From Clostridiales bacterium CHKCI006 (GTDB taxonomy: Bacteria; Bacillota_I; Bacilli_A; Erysipelotrichales; Coprobacillaceae): DNA of 55,618 nucleotides. A program made the position numbers and the translations under genes. The stretch covers positions 1 to 55,618 of the forward strand of contig FCNA01000134.1 in the NCBI GenBank assembly GCA_900018345.1, written 5' to 3'. Position 1 is the first letter of the stretch. Every line of letters starts with the position of its first letter. Below, one piece after another: positions 15,514 through 24,092 of the stretch. Below the pieces are notes generated by a model that had not been told where the DNA came from, made no database searches, and saw only the letters and a list, made by a program, of their open reading frames with translations.

Positions 15514-15575
15514 TTGACAAGGTTCGTAAAAATAGTATAAAAAGCGTGTTTTAAGGGCTGGAGTTATGCTATAAT
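15514..15575 (+). promoter_or_regulatory. Tandem promoters of the ftsEX operon
   Basis: An upstream promoter has TTGACA (15514-15519) and TATAAA (15536-15541), spacer 16. A second has an extended -10, TGC-TATAAT, with TATAAT at 15570-15575. The second -10 lies over the possible ATG at 15574, which therefore cannot be the ftsE start. Confidence 0.65.
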
Positions 15576-15600
15576 GAATAAAGATTGGAGTGATGAATAC

Positions 15601-16284
15601 ATGATAAAACTGATCGGTGTCACGAAAGTCTATAAGACAGGTGTGCGCGCACTCAGCGATATCAACTTAACCATTGAACCGGGTGAATTTGTCTACGTCA
15701 TTGGTCCAACCGGGGCCGGCAAATCCACCTTTATTAAATTGCTTTATCGCGAAGAGGTGGCTACCTCTGGTAAAGTATTTGTAGCCGGTATTGATGTTTC
15801 CAAGATCAAGGATCGCAAGGTTCCATATTTCAGAAGAAATATAGGTGTCGTTTTCCAGAACTTCCGTCTTCTGCCAAAGAAAACGGTTTTTGAAAATGTG
15901 TCCTTTGCTTTGGAGGTGACAGATACACCACGCAAGCATATCCGTAGCAAGGTCCGTCGAACGCTGGACCTGGTTGGTTTGGCTGATAAGGCAAATTCCT
16001 TCCCACATCAGCTCTCCGGTGGGCAGCAGCAGCGCGTGGCCATTGCACGTGCCATCGTCAATGAACCTAAGGTTCTGATTGCCGATGAACCGACAGGAAA
16101 TCTGGATCCGGATACTTCAACAGAAATTTTGAATGTTCTGGAACGTGTCAATGCGCAGGGAACGACGGTCCTTGTCGTAACCCATGATAAATATATTGTA
16201 GAAAAGTTTAAAAAGAGAACGATCCTGATCGATAATGGCTGTATTACGTCGGATACGTCGGTAGGAGGGTACATCTATGATTAG
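15601..16284 (+). CDS. ftsE: Cell division ATP-binding protein FtsE
   Basis: A 227-residue cytoplasmic ABC ATPase. ATG 15601 with GGAG at 15586-15589 is preferred over ATG 15574, which lies in a promoter. Walker A is GPTGAGKST, the Q-loop [14 protein letters not shown] is the FtsE type, the signature is LSGGQQQR, Walker [13 protein letters not shown] and the H-loop VTHDK. FtsE works with FtsX at the division site or along the cell wall: ATP hydrolysis is coupled through FtsX to an external murein hydrolase. ftsX overlaps its end by eight bases, and the hydrolase gene follows, so the complete system is in one operon. Confidence 0.96.
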   Translation: MIKLIGVTKVYKTGVRALSDINLTIEPGEFVYVIGPTGAGKSTFIKLLYREEVATSGKVFVAGIDVSKIKDRKVPYFRRNIGVVFQNFRLLPKKTVFENVSFALEVTDTPRKHIRSKVRRTLDLVGLADKANSFPHQLSGGQQQRVAIARAIVNEPKVLIADEPTGNLDPDTSTEILNVLERVNAQGTTVLVVTHDKYIVEKFKKRTILIDNGCITSDTSVGGYIYD

Positions 16285-17191
16285 AGAAATATTTAGTTGT
16301 ATTCGTAATTTTCCGCGTCATATCGGGACGGCATTAAAGAATATCTGGCGTAATGGCGTGATGTCGATCTCATCCATTTTTGCGGTGACGATTACATTGA
16401 TCATCATCGGGGTCATCGGTGTGATTGCCATCAATATTCAGGATATGACGATGAATGTGGAAAGCAGCTTAACGATCCATGTTCAGATGGAACGTGAGGC
16501 AACCCAGGAAGAAGTCGATGCAACTTATGCGGCTTTACAGAATCTGGAGCATGTCGCTTCAGTGACTTATTCGGATAAGGAAAGCGAGCTTCAAAAGCTT
16601 ATTGATGGGATGGGTGAAGATGGCGAGATCTTTGCGGAATATCAGGGTGAAGATAATCCTTTAGGGGATGCGTTCATCATTGAAGCCGAAGATGGACAAT
16701 ATTTAGAGACGATTGCTTCTCAGATTGAGAATATGGAACGCGTCAATCGTGTCAATTACGGTGGTGAGAGCACGACAAGTCTGGTCAGTGGACTGGAAAC
16801 GGTTCGTAATATCGGGAGTGTTTTCATAATCGGCTTGACCGTGATTGCTTTATTCATGATCGCGAATACGATTAAGATCACCATTACCTCACGCTCAACG
16901 GAAATCTCCATCATGCGTATGGTTGGTGCCAGCAACTGGTACATTCGTATTCCGTTTATGTTAGAGGGAATCATGATCGGCCTGATCGGTTCGATTGTCC
17001 CTATTTTAATTCTTTATTATGGATATAATGCGCTGTACAATGCCAGTGATGGGATGTTCATCTCAAATATGCTCCTGCTGCGTGATCCATATCCATTTGT
17101 ATTTCAGTTTGGAGCCTTTCTGGCTATTTTAGGCTCAAGCGTGGGACTGGTAGGAAGTTTCATGTCCGTTCGTAAGTTCCTGAAATTCTAA
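16277..17191 (+). CDS. ftsX: Cell division protein FtsX
   Basis: A 304-residue membrane protein with AGGAGGG at 16263-16269 inside the end of ftsE. One membrane segment near residues 25-47 is followed by an extracellular domain of about 120 residues (VESSLTIHVQMEREATQEEV, EDNPLGDAFIIEA) and three C-terminal segments (about 175-195, 220-243, 275-295), the normal FtsX topology. The conserved STEISIMRMVGASNWYIRIP coupling loop that contacts FtsE lies at about residues 208-230. The extracellular domain is the part that binds and activates a coiled-coil hydrolase, here probably the next gene product. Confidence 0.95.
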   Translation: MIREIFSCIRNFPRHIGTALKNIWRNGVMSISSIFAVTITLIIIGVIGVIAINIQDMTMNVESSLTIHVQMEREATQEEVDATYAALQNLEHVASVTYSDKESELQKLIDGMGEDGEIFAEYQGEDNPLGDAFIIEAEDGQYLETIASQIENMERVNRVNYGGESTTSLVSGLETVRNIGSVFIIGLTVIALFMIANTIKITITSRSTEISIMRMVGASNWYIRIPFMLEGIMIGLIGSIVPILILYYGYNALYNASDGMFISNMLLLRDPYPFVFQFGAFLAILGSSVGLVGSFMSVRKFLKF

Positions 17192-18561
17192 TGAAGCATC
17201 TTCAGTTGATACTGATCTGCCTTTGTCTTGTGTGCGGAATGCTGGCAGTGACACCGACCTACACGGTGCAGGCGACGGACTTTGAGGGCAAGGAATCAGA
17301 ATATTACGAAAAATGTAAAAGCAGCGATTTGTCCCGCGATGACATTCAGGTGTGTTCAGAATTTAAGGACTATATCTCTGAACAAAACGATGCTTTAGAG
17401 GACCAGATCAAAGAAAATGAACAGAAGATTGCCGAGCTGGATCTGCAGATTGACGAGGTTGTGCAGATGATCGGTGAATTATCGACGCAGATCGAAGCGC
17501 AAGAAGAAAAGATTGCCTTCATGGAGGCCGATATCGCCAATTTAGAGGCTGGCATTGAGGAAAAGAACGAAAAGATCCGAGATCGTTTATATGTCATGCA
17601 GTCAACGATCAACAGTAATGTGTATTTCAATTTCCTGATGGGGGCGGAATCACTGGATGATTTCTTTGGCCGCCTGGCCAGTATCGACGAGATCACCAGT
17701 TATGATCGTGAACTGATTGCCAGCTTAAAAGCGGATAAAGAAGCGGTTGAGGTCGAGAAAGCTTCAGCCGAAGAAGAACGCAGCAAGCTTGCCGAATTGA
17801 AAAGTCAGCAGGAGGCGCTCGGGGAACAGTTAGAGGCACAGAGAACAGAGTATAATGAGCAGATCGAGGCGGCCCATGAACAGTCCGAAGAATTCAAACA
17901 GGAAATGGAAGCGATGCAGGATGCTATCGATGAGGCTTCGCGTCAGAATGGAGATAACCTGGGTGGATCGACCAATAACCCATTAGGATTTGGTCAGCCT
18001 GTATCCAGTGGCACCGTGACCTCTGCAGGCTGGTTCTATGTTTCTTTAAACCAATCTCCACATTTAGGAATGGATATAGGGGCACCGATCGGAACGGAGC
18101 TGTATGCTCCTGCCAATGGCGTTGTCATCTATATGTACACGGGCTGTCCGACCAGTGGTTCAGGTTATGGGGACACCTGCGGTGGTGGTGCAGGAAATGC
18201 CTTAATCATGCTGACGCAGGTGGATGGTATTACATACGCTGTCAAATACTACCATATGAAAAATGAAAACTTACTTGGCTGGACTTCGGGATCCTTTATT
18301 CCGGTTTCGCGTGGTCAGCTGGTTGGTCATGTGGGACATTCCGGTTCCTCGACTGGCGCACATGTTCATATCGAGGTCATCAATTTGGGAGCAGTCACTT
18401 ATGCCCAGGGTGCCCGCATGTTTTCGAGCGGCGGTTATTCGTTTGGTACGGGAACAGGCTATACGGGCTACAATAACCGTTGTTCAGTCAAAGGTTCAGC
18501 ACCATGCCGTGAGATGGCATCGGAAATGTTTGGTTATCAATTATATCAACGAATTGGTTAG
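17191..18561 (+). CDS. FtsEX-dependent murein hydrolase activator/endopeptidase, coiled coil plus M23
   Basis: A 456-residue secreted protein. The ATG overlaps the ftsX stop as TAATG, so translation is coupled. Residues 1-28 are a signal peptide. Residues about 60-255 are long coiled coils (EDQIKENEQKIAELDLQIDE and similar) interrupted by a short hinge (NFLMGAESLDDFFGR), as in PcsB, CwlO and EnvC. The C-terminal part is a Gly-Gly type metallopeptidase M23 domain: HLGMDIG carries the first His and Asp zinc ligands and HVHIEV the last His, so the enzyme should be catalytically active. The last 40 residues (CSVKGSAPCREMASE) are an extra tail with a Cys pair. It should be the peptidoglycan-cutting partner of FtsEX. 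Confidence 0.9.
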   Translation: MKHLQLILICLCLVCGMLAVTPTYTVQATDFEGKESEYYEKCKSSDLSRDDIQVCSEFKDYISEQNDALEDQIKENEQKIAELDLQIDEVVQMIGELSTQIEAQEEKIAFMEADIANLEAGIEEKNEKIRDRLYVMQSTINSNVYFNFLMGAESLDDFFGRLASIDEITSYDRELIASLKADKEAVEVEKASAEEERSKLAELKSQQEALGEQLEAQRTEYNEQIEAAHEQSEEFKQEMEAMQDAIDEASRQNGDNLGGSTNNPLGFGQPVSSGTVTSAGWFYVSLNQSPHLGMDIGAPIGTELYAPANGVVIYMYTGCPTSGSGYGDTCGGGAGNALIMLTQVDGITYAVKYYHMKNENLLGWTSGSFIPVSRGQLVGHVGHSGSSTGAHVHIEVINLGAVTYAQGARMFSSGGYSFGTGTGYTGYNNRCSVKGSAPCREMASEMFGYQLYQRIG

Positions 18562-18562
18562 G

Positions 18563-18587
18563 GACTATCTTCGGATAGTCTCTTTTT
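18563..18587 (+). terminator. Terminator of the ftsEX operon
   Basis: GACTATC (18563-18569), TTCG loop, GATAGTC (18574-18580), then TCTTTTT. Confidence 0.85.
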
Positions 18588-18633
18588 CTAAATTCGCGCT
18601 ATGATTTTTGTTGAATGTATGGTATGATATTAG

Positions 18634-18653
18634 ATGTTCATAAATATGAACAT
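18634..18653. promoter_or_regulatory. Perfect 20-base palindrome upstream of the ABC exporter
   Basis: ATGTTCATAAATATGAACAT reads the same on both strands except for its two-base AA centre, so it has nine-base arms. It lies 48 bases before the exporter start, just after TATGAT (18623-18628), a possible -10. Such sites are typical operators of dimeric PadR, MarR or TetR-type repressors of drug exporters. No regulator gene is adjacent. Confidence 0.5.
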
Positions 18654-18700
18654 TTTATTATTGTCTAATAATAAAGAATGGGAAAGAGGGAGATAGATAC

Positions 18701-20431
18701 ATGTTAAAAAAATTCTTAGCATACTATAAGCCGCATATGAAATTGTTTGCGTTGGATATGCTTGCCTCATTGCTGGTATCGTTAATTGGTATCGTTTATC
18801 CAATGATTACCCGCACCATGTTAAATGATCTGATTCCTAATCAAAAATTCCGACTGATCATTTATTCAGGCATCGTTTTACTGGGCCTCTACATCGTTCG
18901 CATGCTGTTAAGATATTTCATTCAATATCAGGGGCATGTCATGGGGGTAAAGATGCAGGCGCAGATGCGCAGCGATATGTTCAATCATTTAGAGAAGCTG
19001 CCTTATTCGTTCTATGACAATCATGAAACCGGAAAGATCATGTCCAGAATGACCAATGACCTGATGGATATTAGTGAATTAGCCCACCATGGACCGGAAA
19101 ACCTGATCATCACCAGTATTACCATCATCACGTCATTCATTTATCTGTCACGGATCAATTTCGCCTTAACTCTAATTATCTTCGCCTGTATTCCTTTGCT
19201 GTTACTTGTTTCCTTATACATGCGCCGTAAGATGCGTATTGCGTTTATGGAAAGCAGGGTCAGTGTGGCCAAGATCAACGCTGCACTCGAGAGCAGCATT
19301 TCAGGTATTCGCGTAACGAAGGCTTTTACGAATGCCGAAAAAGAAAGAGAAAAATTTGAGATCGGGAATGAACAGTATGTCAAGGCGCGCAGCCTGGCTT
19401 ATAAGGCAATGGGTGAATTCCAGTCTTCTTCTTCATTTATTACCGATGTTTTCAACGTTATCGTTCTGATTGCCGGAGGCATCTTCCTGTATCAGAATCA
19501 GATTACCTTTGGTGATTATTCGGCCTTCATTGTTTCGGTCAGCTTATTCATTACCCCGGTCACCACATTGATCAACTTCATGGAGCAGTACCAGAACGGT
19601 GTGACTGGATTTGAACGTTTCTTAGAGATCATGGAGCAGGAACCAGAAGTCAATCCTGAAAAAGCGGTCGAGGTGCCACGTTTAAAAGGTGAGATTGAAT
19701 TTCAGGATGTGACCTATGCCTATGATGGAGAGCATAATGTCTTGAATCATATCAATTTAAAGATCGGCCAGGGGGAAACCTTTGCCTTAGTTGGGCCTAG
19801 TGGCGGAGGCAAGACGACCATCTGTCATTTGATTCCACATTTCTACAACATTACTTCAGGTCATTTATTGATCGATGGCATTGATATCAATGAGATGACT
19901 TTAGAGTCATTGAGACGGAATATTGGTATTGTTCAGCAGGATATCTATCTTTTCAATGCCAGTATCAAGGATAATATCCTGTATGGTCGTTTGGATGCCA
20001 GTGATGAAGAGGTCATCGAGGCAGCGAAACGTGCCAATATCCATGATTATATCATGAGCATGCCAGATGGCTATGATACTCAGATTGGTGAAAGAGGGGT
20101 TCGCTTGTCTGGTGGACAGAAACAGCGTCTGTCGATTGCCCGTGTCTTCCTGAAAAATCCGCCGATCCTGATTTTGGATGAGGCGACCAGCGCATTAGAT
20201 AATACGACAGAGATCCTGATCCAGCAGGCGCTCGATGAGCTTTGTAAAGGGCGTACGACCCTGGTGGTGGCGCATCGTCTTTCGACCATCAAAAATGCGG
20301 ATGAGATTGCAGTCATTTCTGAAGGAAAGATCATTGAACAGGGGGATCATGATGAACTGATGCAGGAAGATGGCATGTATGCCCATCTGTATAATCTACA
20401 GTTCAGAGAACCAGAAGATAAAATCAACTAA
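18701..20431 (+). CDS. ABC exporter, fused membrane and ATPase domains
   Basis: A 576-residue MsbA/LmrA-type half transporter, GAGGGAG upstream of ATG 18701. Six membrane segments lie in residues about 15-315, with the coupling motif SRMTNDLMDISEL between. The ATPase domain (about 335-570) has Walker A GPSGGGKTT, Q-loop VQQDIYLF, signature LSGGQKQR, Walker B ILILDEATSALD and H-loop VAHRLST, all intact, so it should work as a homodimer exporting lipid or drug-like compounds. The gene is monocistronic with a terminator and a 20-base operator-like palindrome in front. Substrate unknown. Confidence 0.92.
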   Translation: MLKKFLAYYKPHMKLFALDMLASLLVSLIGIVYPMITRTMLNDLIPNQKFRLIIYSGIVLLGLYIVRMLLRYFIQYQGHVMGVKMQAQMRSDMFNHLEKLPYSFYDNHETGKIMSRMTNDLMDISELAHHGPENLIITSITIITSFIYLSRINFALTLIIFACIPLLLLVSLYMRRKMRIAFMESRVSVAKINAALESSISGIRVTKAFTNAEKEREKFEIGNEQYVKARSLAYKAMGEFQSSSSFITDVFNVIVLIAGGIFLYQNQITFGDYSAFIVSVSLFITPVTTLINFMEQYQNGVTGFERFLEIMEQEPEVNPEKAVEVPRLKGEIEFQDVTYAYDGEHNVLNHINLKIGQGETFALVGPSGGGKTTICHLIPHFYNITSGHLLIDGIDINEMTLESLRRNIGIVQQDIYLFNASIKDNILYGRLDASDEEVIEAAKRANIHDYIMSMPDGYDTQIGERGVRLSGGQKQRLSIARVFLKNPPILILDEATSALDNTTEILIQQALDELCKGRTTLVVAHRLSTIKNADEIAVISEGKIIEQGDHDELMQEDGMYAHLYNLQFREPEDKIN

Positions 20432-20432
20432 A

Positions 20433-20456
20433 AAAACGCGAGTCATCGCGTTTTTT
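20433..20456 (+). terminator. Terminator of the ABC exporter gene
   Basis: AAAACGCG (20433-20440) pairs with CGCGTTTT (20447-20454), followed by T residues. Confidence 0.85.
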
Positions 20457-20491
20457 ATGTTAAAATAGACATGATAAGGGGGATGATCAGG

Positions 20492-21427
20492 ATGAAATGT
20501 CCGCAATGTGGTTTTGAAAATGCGTCCGTTGCCAGGTTTTGTGAAAAATGTGGGATGTCGCTTCGTCCTAAACCGAAAAAGAAAAAATGGAAAGGCTTAT
20601 TATTGCTGGCTGCGGTGGTGGTGATCGCAGCGGGAGCAGCCCTATGGCTGATGGTGTTAAGACCGAATGAAAAATCTTATGACGCTATTTTAGAAGAAGC
20701 GCAGCGTTATGTGAGTGAGATGGATTATAGTGAGGCAAAGACCCTCTACTTAGAAGCGATTGAGATTGAGCCGAGCCGCCTGGATGCCTACCTGTCTTTA
20801 GCGCAGATTTACGTGGAACAGAAAGACTATGCGCAGGCTTTAAGTATTCTGAATCAGGCGCAAGATCAGGTTCCGTCCGATCAGCAGGAGGATCTAGAAT
20901 CGCAAATTGCGGCGGTAGAGGAAATGGTTTCTCCGGATCTGTTTAGTGAAGTCGCCGGTACTTATGTTTTTTCCAGTGGCGCCGGGGCCTGGGACACCAC
21001 TATTGAACTGGCTGAAGATGGTACATTTACAGGCAGTTATCATGATGCCAATATGGGACTGACCGGAACGACTTATCCTAATGGGACTGTTTCTATCTGT
21101 AATTTTAGTGGTCGTTTTGTTGATCCGATCCAGCAGGATGAACATAGCTATACCTTAACCCTGGATCAGTTGGATACCGAAGGCGAACGCTTTGAAAGTT
21201 ATATTGAGGACGGGGTGCGTTATGAGGTTACGATTCCTTATGGTTTAGAAGAGGGAAAAGAATGGACTCTCTATTTAGAAGGGGCGGCAATGGCCGATCT
21301 GCCAGATGCTTTTGTTTCCTGGATGTATGCTTTTGCCGATCCGAATACGCTTGAAACCTTACCATTCAATGGTCTCTATAATCCAACGACTTCGGCAGGC
21401 TTTATGGCTTATGCATCGGAAGGATAG
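20492..21427 (+). CDS. Zinc-ribbon, single-pass membrane protein with TPR repeats
   Basis: A 311-residue protein starting MKCPQCGFENASVARF. ATG 20492 is chosen because AAGGGGG (20476-20482) is nine bases upstream; ATG 20471 and 20483 fit worse. Residues 1-25 are a zinc ribbon (CPQC ... CEKC), residues about 36-55 a membrane segment, 65-140 two or three TPR-like repeats (YSEAKTLYLEAIEIEPSRLD, YAQALSILNQAQ), and the rest a beta-rich extracellular domain (AGTYVFSSGAGAWDTTIEL). The zinc ribbon would face the cytoplasm. Its N-terminal half is paralogous to the gene at 22449, on the other side of a LytTR regulator gene. No known function. Confidence 0.8.
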   Translation: MKCPQCGFENASVARFCEKCGMSLRPKPKKKKWKGLLLLAAVVVIAAGAALWLMVLRPNEKSYDAILEEAQRYVSEMDYSEAKTLYLEAIEIEPSRLDAYLSLAQIYVEQKDYAQALSILNQAQDQVPSDQQEDLESQIAAVEEMVSPDLFSEVAGTYVFSSGAGAWDTTIELAEDGTFTGSYHDANMGLTGTTYPNGTVSICNFSGRFVDPIQQDEHSYTLTLDQLDTEGERFESYIEDGVRYEVTIPYGLEEGKEWTLYLEGAAMADLPDAFVSWMYAFADPNTLETLPFNGLYNPTTSAGFMAYASEG

Positions 21428-21512
21428 TTTCTGTTATGCAGTTTTCGTCGGTGGTTGGCGAGGTCTTCTTTCAAAGTCAGCATTTTAGATAAAGCATCGT
21501 CTATGGCTCCAT

Positions 21513-22166
21513 TTAGATATGTATCAAAGCATGTAGACTGTCTTTGGTTGTTTTGGCATAGGAGCGACTGATCGGAAGCGTGGTTCCGTCGGTTAGTTTG
21601 ATCTGGGTGCGCTGGAAGGAAGCGATATAGCAAGAATGGACAATAAAACTATGATGGCACTGAACAAAAGAAGAACTGAGATAAGGCTGCAGATTTGCCA
21701 GCTTCTGATAGGTTTCAAAGCATTGACTGGAAGTATGAATATAGGTCATTCGGCCGCTTCTTTCAAGATAAGTAATGCTGGCTAGGGAGATGAGTTCGTA
21801 GCCGTTCTTATGCCAAATGGGGAGATGTGTTCGAAATTGCTCCAGACAGGCCAGGGCCTTGGAGATTCCGTCAATGAGATACTGATCTAAGAGTGAGCGA
21901 TAAATAAAAAAACAATGTTTTGCCTGATAGGCTTCAATCGCATCGTTTAGAGTCTCTCCTAACAGGATGGTTGCGGGTTGATCGATCTGCATGGCGAGCG
22001 CTAAGCCCCCTTGCTGCATATTGATCATATAGATAGTATCGGGATGGATCAGTGTCTTAGGCTGGATGGGTGGATTTGTGTCAATGATAAAGAGATCATG
22101 AAAATGCGCGCGGATCGACCGTTGGATCCGGTTTGCTTCGGGATCAAAGATGTGTAAGGAATACAT
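21513..22166 (-). CDS. LytTR-type DNA-binding regulator with degenerate receiver
   Basis: A 217-residue protein; AAGGTTGAGGC precedes ATG 22166. Residues about 115-215 are a LytTR domain (ELISLASITYLERSGRMTYI, then ETYQKLANLQPYLSSSFVQC, HHSFIVHSCYI), which binds direct repeats upstream of target genes. The N-terminal 110 residues have the length and strand order of a response-regulator receiver, but where the phosphorylated Asp normally sits the sequence is YMINMQQG, with Asn in that place. It may thus be controlled by something other than phosphorylation. There is no histidine kinase gene nearby. It lies, in opposite orientation, between two zinc-ribbon/TPR membrane protein genes and could regulate them. 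Confidence 0.8.
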   Translation of the reverse strand: MYSLHIFDPEANRIQRSIRAHFHDLFIIDTNPPIQPKTLIHPDTIYMINMQQGGLALAMQIDQPATILLGETLNDAIEAYQAKHCFFIYRSLLDQYLIDGISKALACLEQFRTHLPIWHKNGYELISLASITYLERSGRMTYIHTSSQCFETYQKLANLQPYLSSSFVQCHHSFIVHSCYIASFQRTQIKLTDGTTLPISRSYAKTTKDSLHALIHI

Positions 22167-22448
22167 GCCTCAACCTTCTTTCGCAGTCATTTCATAAAGA
22201 AAAGGAAGACAGAATGTCTTTTGATTATTGCCTATATTGTAACATTATTTCAAAAAAAGAGAGCTTTTGAAGACTTCTTTTTCATGTCCACTTTTTTGCC
22301 ACTAAAACATGGCTTGCCAGAATGATCTTCTCAACAGCAATTTGAGCGCAATCACCTCGAATCCTGTGCTTTTTTATGCTATACTAGACTTATGAAAACA
22401 CCATTCATATTGATTTGAAACAAATATCCGTTGTAAGGAGGAAGAGAG

Positions 22449-22898
22449 ATGCAATGTCCGAATTGTAGTTATGAAAATGATGATCAGGCAAAGTTCTGTG
22501 TCAAATGTGGGATGCCGTTGGATATGCCCGAATTACCTAAAAAACCCTATAAGTGGTTGTTGCTGTCGTTGCTCTTCGTATTTCTGTCAGCCGCTGTCGG
22601 GATATGGATGACACAGCAGCCTGCTGCTGAACAGGACTGTACCGCTGTGCTGGAAGCAGCTCGAGACAGTGCCGTAGAAAATCATTATGATGAGGCGATC
22701 GACCAGTACCGGCAGGCCATCGATATGGATCCTCAATGCATAGAGGCTTATATGGAACTCGCGGATCTATATATTGATATCGATGAGTTTGAGCAGGCTT
22801 ATGCTTTATTAGAGAGCGCTGGTGATGTGGTCGATTCACAATATCAGGAGATCATCGAAGAAAAGCAGCGCCAGATCATGGAGGGGTCAATCAATTAA
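22449..22898 (+). CDS. Short zinc-ribbon, single-pass membrane protein with TPR-like repeats
   Basis: A 149-residue protein, AAGGAGG upstream of ATG 22449. It begins MQCPNCSYENDDQAKFCVKC, a zinc ribbon almost the same in layout as that of the gene at 20492. Residues about 38-56 form a membrane segment and 65-140 a TPR pair (YDEAIDQYRQAIDMDPQCIE, FEQAYALLESAGDV). Unlike its paralogue it lacks the beta-rich extracellular domain, ending just after the TPR region. Function unknown; probable co-regulation with the paralogue by the LytTR protein is inference. A terminator follows about 150 bases after the stop. Confidence 0.75.
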   Translation: MQCPNCSYENDDQAKFCVKCGMPLDMPELPKKPYKWLLLSLLFVFLSAAVGIWMTQQPAAEQDCTAVLEAARDSAVENHYDEAIDQYRQAIDMDPQCIEAYMELADLYIDIDEFEQAYALLESAGDVVDSQYQEIIEEKQRQIMEGSIN

Positions 22899-23314
22899 AA
22901 GTGACTATTCATTTTCAGAGGGTTGGTATGGGTTGAAAGCAGTAGGTTTGTTTTCGAGCTTTATCAAGGCGCTCTCTTCTGGCGTGGATCCATGGAATGC
23001 AGTTCTATCCTGACCATTACTGCCTGACGATCTTGCCATGATCTTTGGCTTCTAGTCTATCAGACGAGAGGCTTTTTTTTTGAATAAAGGTCTTCTCGTA
23101 GGTATGCCAAAAATAAGTATGCGCGATAGTTATCAAACAATGCAAAAATAATATTGTACATATTTGCCTAAAAAGGTTATATTTTAAATAAAGAGAGTTG
23201 GAAAAATATGGATAAAATCAAATAATTTTAAAACAATAGCCTATTTGATCAAAGAGAAACGCTGTTTTGATATGAATGTTCAATTTGATATATGAAATGA
23301 AGGTGAGGTTTTGA
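22899..23314. other. Non-coding stretch with the terminator of the previous gene
   Basis: No supported gene. The terminator lies at 23047-23080. The last 230 bases are AT-rich and should hold the promoter of the RpiR-like gene; AAGGTGAGG just before ATG 23315 is its ribosome binding site. Confidence 0.5.
23047..23080 (+). terminator. Terminator of the 22449 gene
   Basis: GGCTTCT and GTCT (23047-23058) pair with AGAC and AGAGGCT (23062-23073) with one mismatch and G-T pairs, then eight T. Confidence 0.7.
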
Positions 23315-24079
23315 ATGTACATCATCGATAAATTAGAGCAGCTTCAGGGATTCTATCGGCCAGAGAGCACGGAAGCGGTGTTAGCCAGCTATCTTTTGAA
23401 TCACATCGGAATGCAAAAGAAGCTGAGTTTGAAGCAGGTGACGCTGGAGACGCATCTGTCCCGCTCTTCAGTCATTCGTTTCTGTCATCATTTGGGTTAT
23501 GACGGCTATACGATCTTTATTGAGCGGCTGATGGAAGAAGTAGAACTCATGGAAAATAGTTTAATGGAACTGGATCGCGAAGATACGTCTTTTCAGCAGT
23601 TATTTTTGGATATGGCGAATGTTCAGATCGATCGTGCTTATGATTCCCTGTTTCAAAGTGTGCTTGCGAGTTCACGCATTATTTTTTGTGGATATCAGAA
23701 ATATATTGCCTGCTTTTCTCTTCTCACTTTTTATTTTCGTTTTTTGGGTCGGGAAGTGATTAACCATTTCTATTGGGATGCAGACAGTCCATCGTCTATT
23801 GAGGATCAGTTATCAAAAGATGATCTGATCTTTATTCTGTCACCGCAGCTATCCTGGCGTGATTATCAGGAAAGTATTATGTCAAACCAGGAGGCTTTTG
23901 ACAACTGGTATCAGATATCCGGTCAAATAGCGTTTATCGGACAGCCTGGCGAGCAAGCACAGGGTGTTTTTATACCTGTGCCATATACTTCTAAGGAAGC
24001 ACTTTATCAAAAAGTCATGATCGATCTGGATAGCCGTTTAGTGTGTGATCTCAAGCGCCATTTGACAAAATGTCAGTAA
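23315..24079 (+). CDS. MurR/RpiR-family transcriptional regulator
   Basis: A 254-residue protein starting MYIIDKLEQLQGFYRP. Residues about 20-75 are the RpiR helix-turn-helix (KLSLKQVTLETHLSRSSVIR, CHHLGYDGYTIFIERL). Residues about 105-240 have the strand-helix order of an SIS sugar-phosphate-binding domain (SSRIIFCGYQKYIACFSLL, KDDLIFILSPQ), but the Ser/Thr-rich phosphate loops of normal SIS domains (GxGxS, SxSGxT) are not evident. It may therefore bind a different ligand. The next gene is a second regulator of the same family, 13 bases away, so both are in one operon. No sugar metabolism gene is adjacent. Confidence 0.75.
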   Translation: MYIIDKLEQLQGFYRPESTEAVLASYLLNHIGMQKKLSLKQVTLETHLSRSSVIRFCHHLGYDGYTIFIERLMEEVELMENSLMELDREDTSFQQLFLDMANVQIDRAYDSLFQSVLASSRIIFCGYQKYIACFSLLTFYFRFLGREVINHFYWDADSPSSIEDQLSKDDLIFILSPQLSWRDYQESIMSNQEAFDNWYQISGQIAFIGQPGEQAQGVFIPVPYTSKEALYQKVMIDLDSRLVCDLKRHLTKCQ

Positions 24080-24092
24080 GGGGGAGTAAGTG

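Noticed and set aside
15574-15600. Earlier ATG for ftsE giving nine more residues
   Set aside because: The ATG overlaps a TATAAT -10 box and no ribosome binding site precedes it; ATG 15601 fits.
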